From: Panulirus ornatus
Taxonomy: Eukaryota; Arthropoda; Malacostraca; Decapoda; Palinuridae
Reading direction: 5' to 3'
NCBI RefSeq assembly: GCF_036320965.1
Contig: NC_092228.1
Location: 20,766,503-20,830,502, forward strand
DNA length: 64,000 nucleotides
The position numbers and the translations under genes are program-made. Each line of letters opens with the position of its first letter. Position 1 is the first letter of the stretch. Positions 60,635 to 64,000 of the stretch are shown in pieces. The notes under the pieces were generated by a model. That model was not told where the DNA came from, did no database searches, and was given only the letters and a program-made list of their open reading frames with translations.

Positions 60635-63600
60635 GCAGGGGGCCAGAAACCCTCCCCTCCTTGTATTTTAACTTTCTAAAAGGGGAAACAGAAGAAGGAG
60701 TCATGCGAGGAGTGCTCATCCTCCTCGAAGGCTCAGACTGGGGTGTCTAAATGTGTGTGGATGTAACCAAGATGAGAAAAAAGGAGAGATAGGTAGTATG
60801 TTTGAGGAAAGGAACCTGGATGTTTTGGTTCTGAGTGAAACGAAGCTAAAGGGTAAAGGGGAAGAGTGGTTTGGGAATGTCTTGGGAGTAAAGTCAGGGG
60901 TTAGTGAGAGGACAAGAGCAAGGGAAGGAGTAGCACTACTCCTGAATCAGGAGTTGTCGGAGTATGTGATAGAGTGTAAGAAAGTAAATTCTAGATTGAT
61001 ATGGGTAAAACTGAAAGTTGATGGAGAGAGATGGGTGATTATTGGTGCATATGCACCTGGGCATGAGAAGAAAGTCATGAGAGGCAAGTGTTTTGGGAGC
61101 AGCTGAGTGTGTTAGTGGTTTTGATGCAAAAGACCGGGTTATAGTGATGGGTGATTTGAATGCAAAGGTGAGTAATGAGGTAGTTGAGGGAATAATTGGT
61201 ATACATGGAGTGTTCAGTGTTGTAAATGGAAATGGTGAAGAGCTTGTAGATTTATGTGCTGAAAAAGGACTGGTGATTGGGAATACCTGGTTTAAAAAGC
61301 GAGATATACATAAGTATACGTATGTAAGTAGGAGAGATGGCCAGAGAGCGTTACTGGATTACGTGTTAATTGATAGACGCACGAAAGAGAGACTTTTGGA
61401 TGTTAATGTGCTGAGAGGTGCAACTGGAGGGATGTCTGATCATTATCTTGTGGAAGCAAAGGTGAAGATTTGAGGGGGTTTTCAGAAAAGAAGAGAGAAT
61501 GTCGGGGTGAAGAGAGTGGTGAGAGTAAGTGAGCTTGGGTAGGAGACTTGTATGAGGAAGTACCAGGAGAGACTGAGTACAGAATGGAAAAAGGTGAGAA
61601 CAAAGGAGGTAAGGGGAGTGGGGGAGGAATGGGATGTATTTAGGGAAGCAGTGATGGCTTGCGCAAAAGATGCTTGTGGCATGAGAAGTGTGGGAGGTGG
61701 GTTGATTAGAAAAGGTAGTGAGTGGTGGGATGAAGAAGTAAGATTATTAGTGAAAGAGAAGAGAGAGGCATTTGAACGATTTTTGCAGGGAAAAAATGCA
61801 AATGAGTGGGAGAGGTATAAAAGAAAGAGGCAGGAGATCAAGAGAAAGGTGCAAGAGGTGAAAAAGAGGGCAAATGAGAGTTGGGGCGAGAGAGTATCAT
61901 TAAATTTCAGGGGGAATAAAAAGATGTTTTGGAAGGAGGTAAATAAAGTGCGTAAGACAAGGGAGCAAATGGGAACTTCAGTGAAGGGGGCAAATGGGGA
62001 GGTGATAACAAGTAGTGGTGATGTGAGAAGGAGATGGAGTGAGTATTTTGAAGGTTTGTTGAATGTGTTTGATGATAGAGTGGCAGATGTGGGGTGTCTT
62101 GGTCGAGGTGGTGTGCAAAGTGAGAGGGTTAGGGAAAATGATTTGGTAAATAGAGAAGAGGTAGTAAAAGCTTTACGGAAGATGAAAGCCGGCAAAGCAG
62201 CAGGTTTGGATGGCACTGCAGTGGAATTTATTAAAAAAGGGGGTGACTGTATTGTTGACTGGTTGGTAAGGTTATTTAATGTATGTATGATTCATGGTGA
62301 GGTGCCTGAGGATTGGCGGAATGCTTGCATAGTGCCATTGTACAAAGGCAAAGGGGATAAGAGTGAGTGCTCAAATTACAGAGGTATAAGTTTGTTGAGT
62401 ATTCCTGGTAAATTATATGGGAGGGTATTGATTGAGAGGGTGAAGGCATGTACAGAGCATCAGATTGGGGAAGAGCAGTGTGGTTTCAGAAGTGGTAGAG
62501 GATGTGTGGATCAGGTGTTTGCTTTGAAGAATATATGCGAGAAATACTTAGAAAAACAAATGGATTTGTATGTAGCATTTATGGATCTGGAGAAGGCATA
62601 TGATAGAGTTGATAGAGATGCTCTGTGGAAGGTATTAAGAATATATGGTGTGGGAGGCAAGTTGTTAGAAGCAGTGAAAAGTTTTTATCGAGGATGTAAG
62701 GCATGTGTACGTGTAGGAAGAGAGGAAAGTGATTGGTTCTCAGTGAATGTAGGTTTGCGGCAGGGGTGTGTGATGTCTCCATGGTTGTTTAATTTGTTTA
62801 TGGATGGGGTTGTTAGGTGAATGCAAGAGTTTTGGAAAGAGGGGCAAGTATGCAGTCTGTTGTGGATGAGAGAGCTTGGGAAGTGAGTCAGTTGTTGTTC
62901 GCTGATGATACAGCGCTGGTGGCTGATTTGGGTGAGAAACTGCAGAAGCTGGTGACTGAGTTTGGTAAAGTGTGTGAAAGAAGAAAGTTAAGAGTAAATG
63001 TGAATAAGAGCAAGGTTATTAGGTACAGTAGGGTTGAGGGTCAAGTCAATTGGGAGGTAAGTTTGAATGGAGAAAAGCTGGAGGAAGTGAAGTGTTTTAG
63101 ATATCTGGGAGTAGATCTGGCAGCGGATGGGACCATGGAAGCGGAAGTGAATCATAGGGTGGGGGAGGGGGCGAAAATTCTGGGAGCCTTGAAGAATGTT
63201 TGGAAGTTGAGAACATTATCTCGGAAAGCAAAAATGGGTATGTTTGAAGGCATAGTGATTCCAACAATGTTGTATGATTGCGAGGCGTGGGCTATGGATA
63301 GAGTTGTGCGCAGGAGGGTGGATGTGCTGGAAATGAGGTGTTTGAGGACAATATGTGGTGTGAGGTGGTTTGATCGAGTAAGTAATGTAAGGGTGAGAGA
63401 GATGTGTGGAAATAAAAAGAGTGTGGTTGAGAAAGCAGAAGAGGGTGTTTTGAAATGGTTTGGTCACATGGAGAGAATGAGTGGGGAAAGATTGACCAAG
63501 AGGATATATGTGTCAGAGGTGGAGGGAATGAGGAGAAGTGGGAGACCAAATTGGAGGTGGAAAGATGGAGTGAAAAAGATTTTGAGTGATCGGGGCCTGA

Positions 63601-64000
63601 ACATGCAGGAGGGTGAAAGGCGTGCAAGGAATAGAGTGAACTGGAGCAATGTGGTATACCGGGGTCGATGTGCTGTCAATGGATTGAACCAGGGCATGTG
63701 AAGCATCTGGGGTAAACCATGCAAAGTGTGTGGGGCCTGGATATGGAAAGGGAGCTGTGGTTTCGGTGCATTATTACATGACAGCTAGAGACTGAGTGTG
63801 AACGAATGGGGCCTTTGGTGTTTTTCCTAGCGCTACCTCGCACACATGAGGGGGGAGGGGGTTGTTATTCCATGTGTGGCGAGGTGGCGATGGGAACAAA
63901 TAAAGGCAGACAGTATGAATTATGTACATGTGTATATATTTATATGTCTGTGTGTGTATATATATGTGTACATTGAGATGTATAGGTATGTATATTGTGC
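60635..64000 (+). mobile_element. LINE family A, nearly full length, runs off the window end
   Basis: 5' UTR 60635-60745, endonuclease 60753-61473 (LSETKLKG, GDLNAKV, SDHYLVEAKV) with a frame change near 61070-61100, TGA at 61471 and TAG at 61540. Then 61552-62820 is open for 422 codons (linker; all RT motifs to GLRQGCVMSPWLF). A 4-bp loss near 62816 shifts the frame, and 62817-63701 (294 codons) carries FADD, FRYLGV and GRPNWRWKD (LSDRG). Long 3' UTR from 63702 to the window edge. It gives the best view of the family's layout: APE-type endonuclease, linker, RT, C-terminal domain in one ORF of roughly 980 codons. Four to five lesions; inactive as it stands. Confidence 0.95.

Noticed and set aside
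62579..62782. A 67-codon antisense frame starting METSHTPAANLHS that recurs at many places
   Set aside because: It is the reverse complement of the RT motif B region. It is conserved only because the LINE copies are conserved, and it shows no start context or codon signature of its own.

Overview
This is eukaryotic intronic and intergenic DNA, not bacterial or viral. It has split genes with GT-AG introns, non-LTR (LINE) retrotransposons, long (TA)n microsatellites and a Penelope-like fragment. The element mix and the heavy (TA)n content fit an arthropod, most likely a decapod crustacean. That assignment is inference from style; nothing in the window proves the species.

Only one host gene is recognisable. 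It is a three-exon, plus-strand gene for a mitochondrial CDGSH iron-sulfur protein of the CISD3 type: exon 1 at 1346-1408, exon 2 at 20834-21013, exon 3 at 44250-44426. The spliced product is about 139 residues: a basic, Ser/Arg-rich presequence followed by two complete CDGSH motifs. Just 420 coding bases are spread over 43 kb. The two introns (19.4 and 23.2 kb, both phase 0) and the 3' flank are filled with mobile elements.

The rest is a mosaic of about 30 fragments, roughly 70% of the window by my hand summation. They come from one RTE-like LINE family, called family A here: APE-type endonuclease, reverse transcriptase with the FADD motif, and a C-terminal GRPNWRWKD region. The family has two subfamilies. 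One has the C-terminal residues LCDRG and a short 3' UTR, and most of its copies sit in or next to (TA)n tracts at 2.7-10 kb and 33-37.4 kb. The other has LSDRG or a near variant and a long 3' UTR, and nested insertion shows it is older. A second, older RTE-like family (family B) is present as two wrecks, at 22.4-26.8 kb and 37.4-38.35 kb.

Inside the first family B copy lies a 2,278-bp DNA transposon (24211-26488). It has 14-bp terminal inverted repeats and a 3-bp target duplication, and encodes a decayed protein of an arthropod family whose function I do not know. A roughly 240-bp SINE-like element occurs about ten times. Its head matches the 5' UTR of the family A LINE and its tail carries a motif resembling the LINE 3' end. 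One copy (42431-42671) is bounded by a 12-bp target duplication.

Layout: 1-1345 upstream of the gene; 1346-1408 exon 1; 1409-20833 intron 1 (family A copies, SINEs, Penelope fragment, quiet stretches at 13.9-15.0 and 16.4-17.4 kb); 20834-21013 exon 2; 21014-44249 intron 2 (family B with the nested DNA transposon, family A copies, SINEs, quiet stretch at 38.4-41.3 kb); 44250-44640 exon 3 and 3' UTR; 44.7-64 kb downstream, almost solid family A, including a three-deep nest at 44.7-50.8 kb and a nearly full-length copy at 60.6-64.0 kb.
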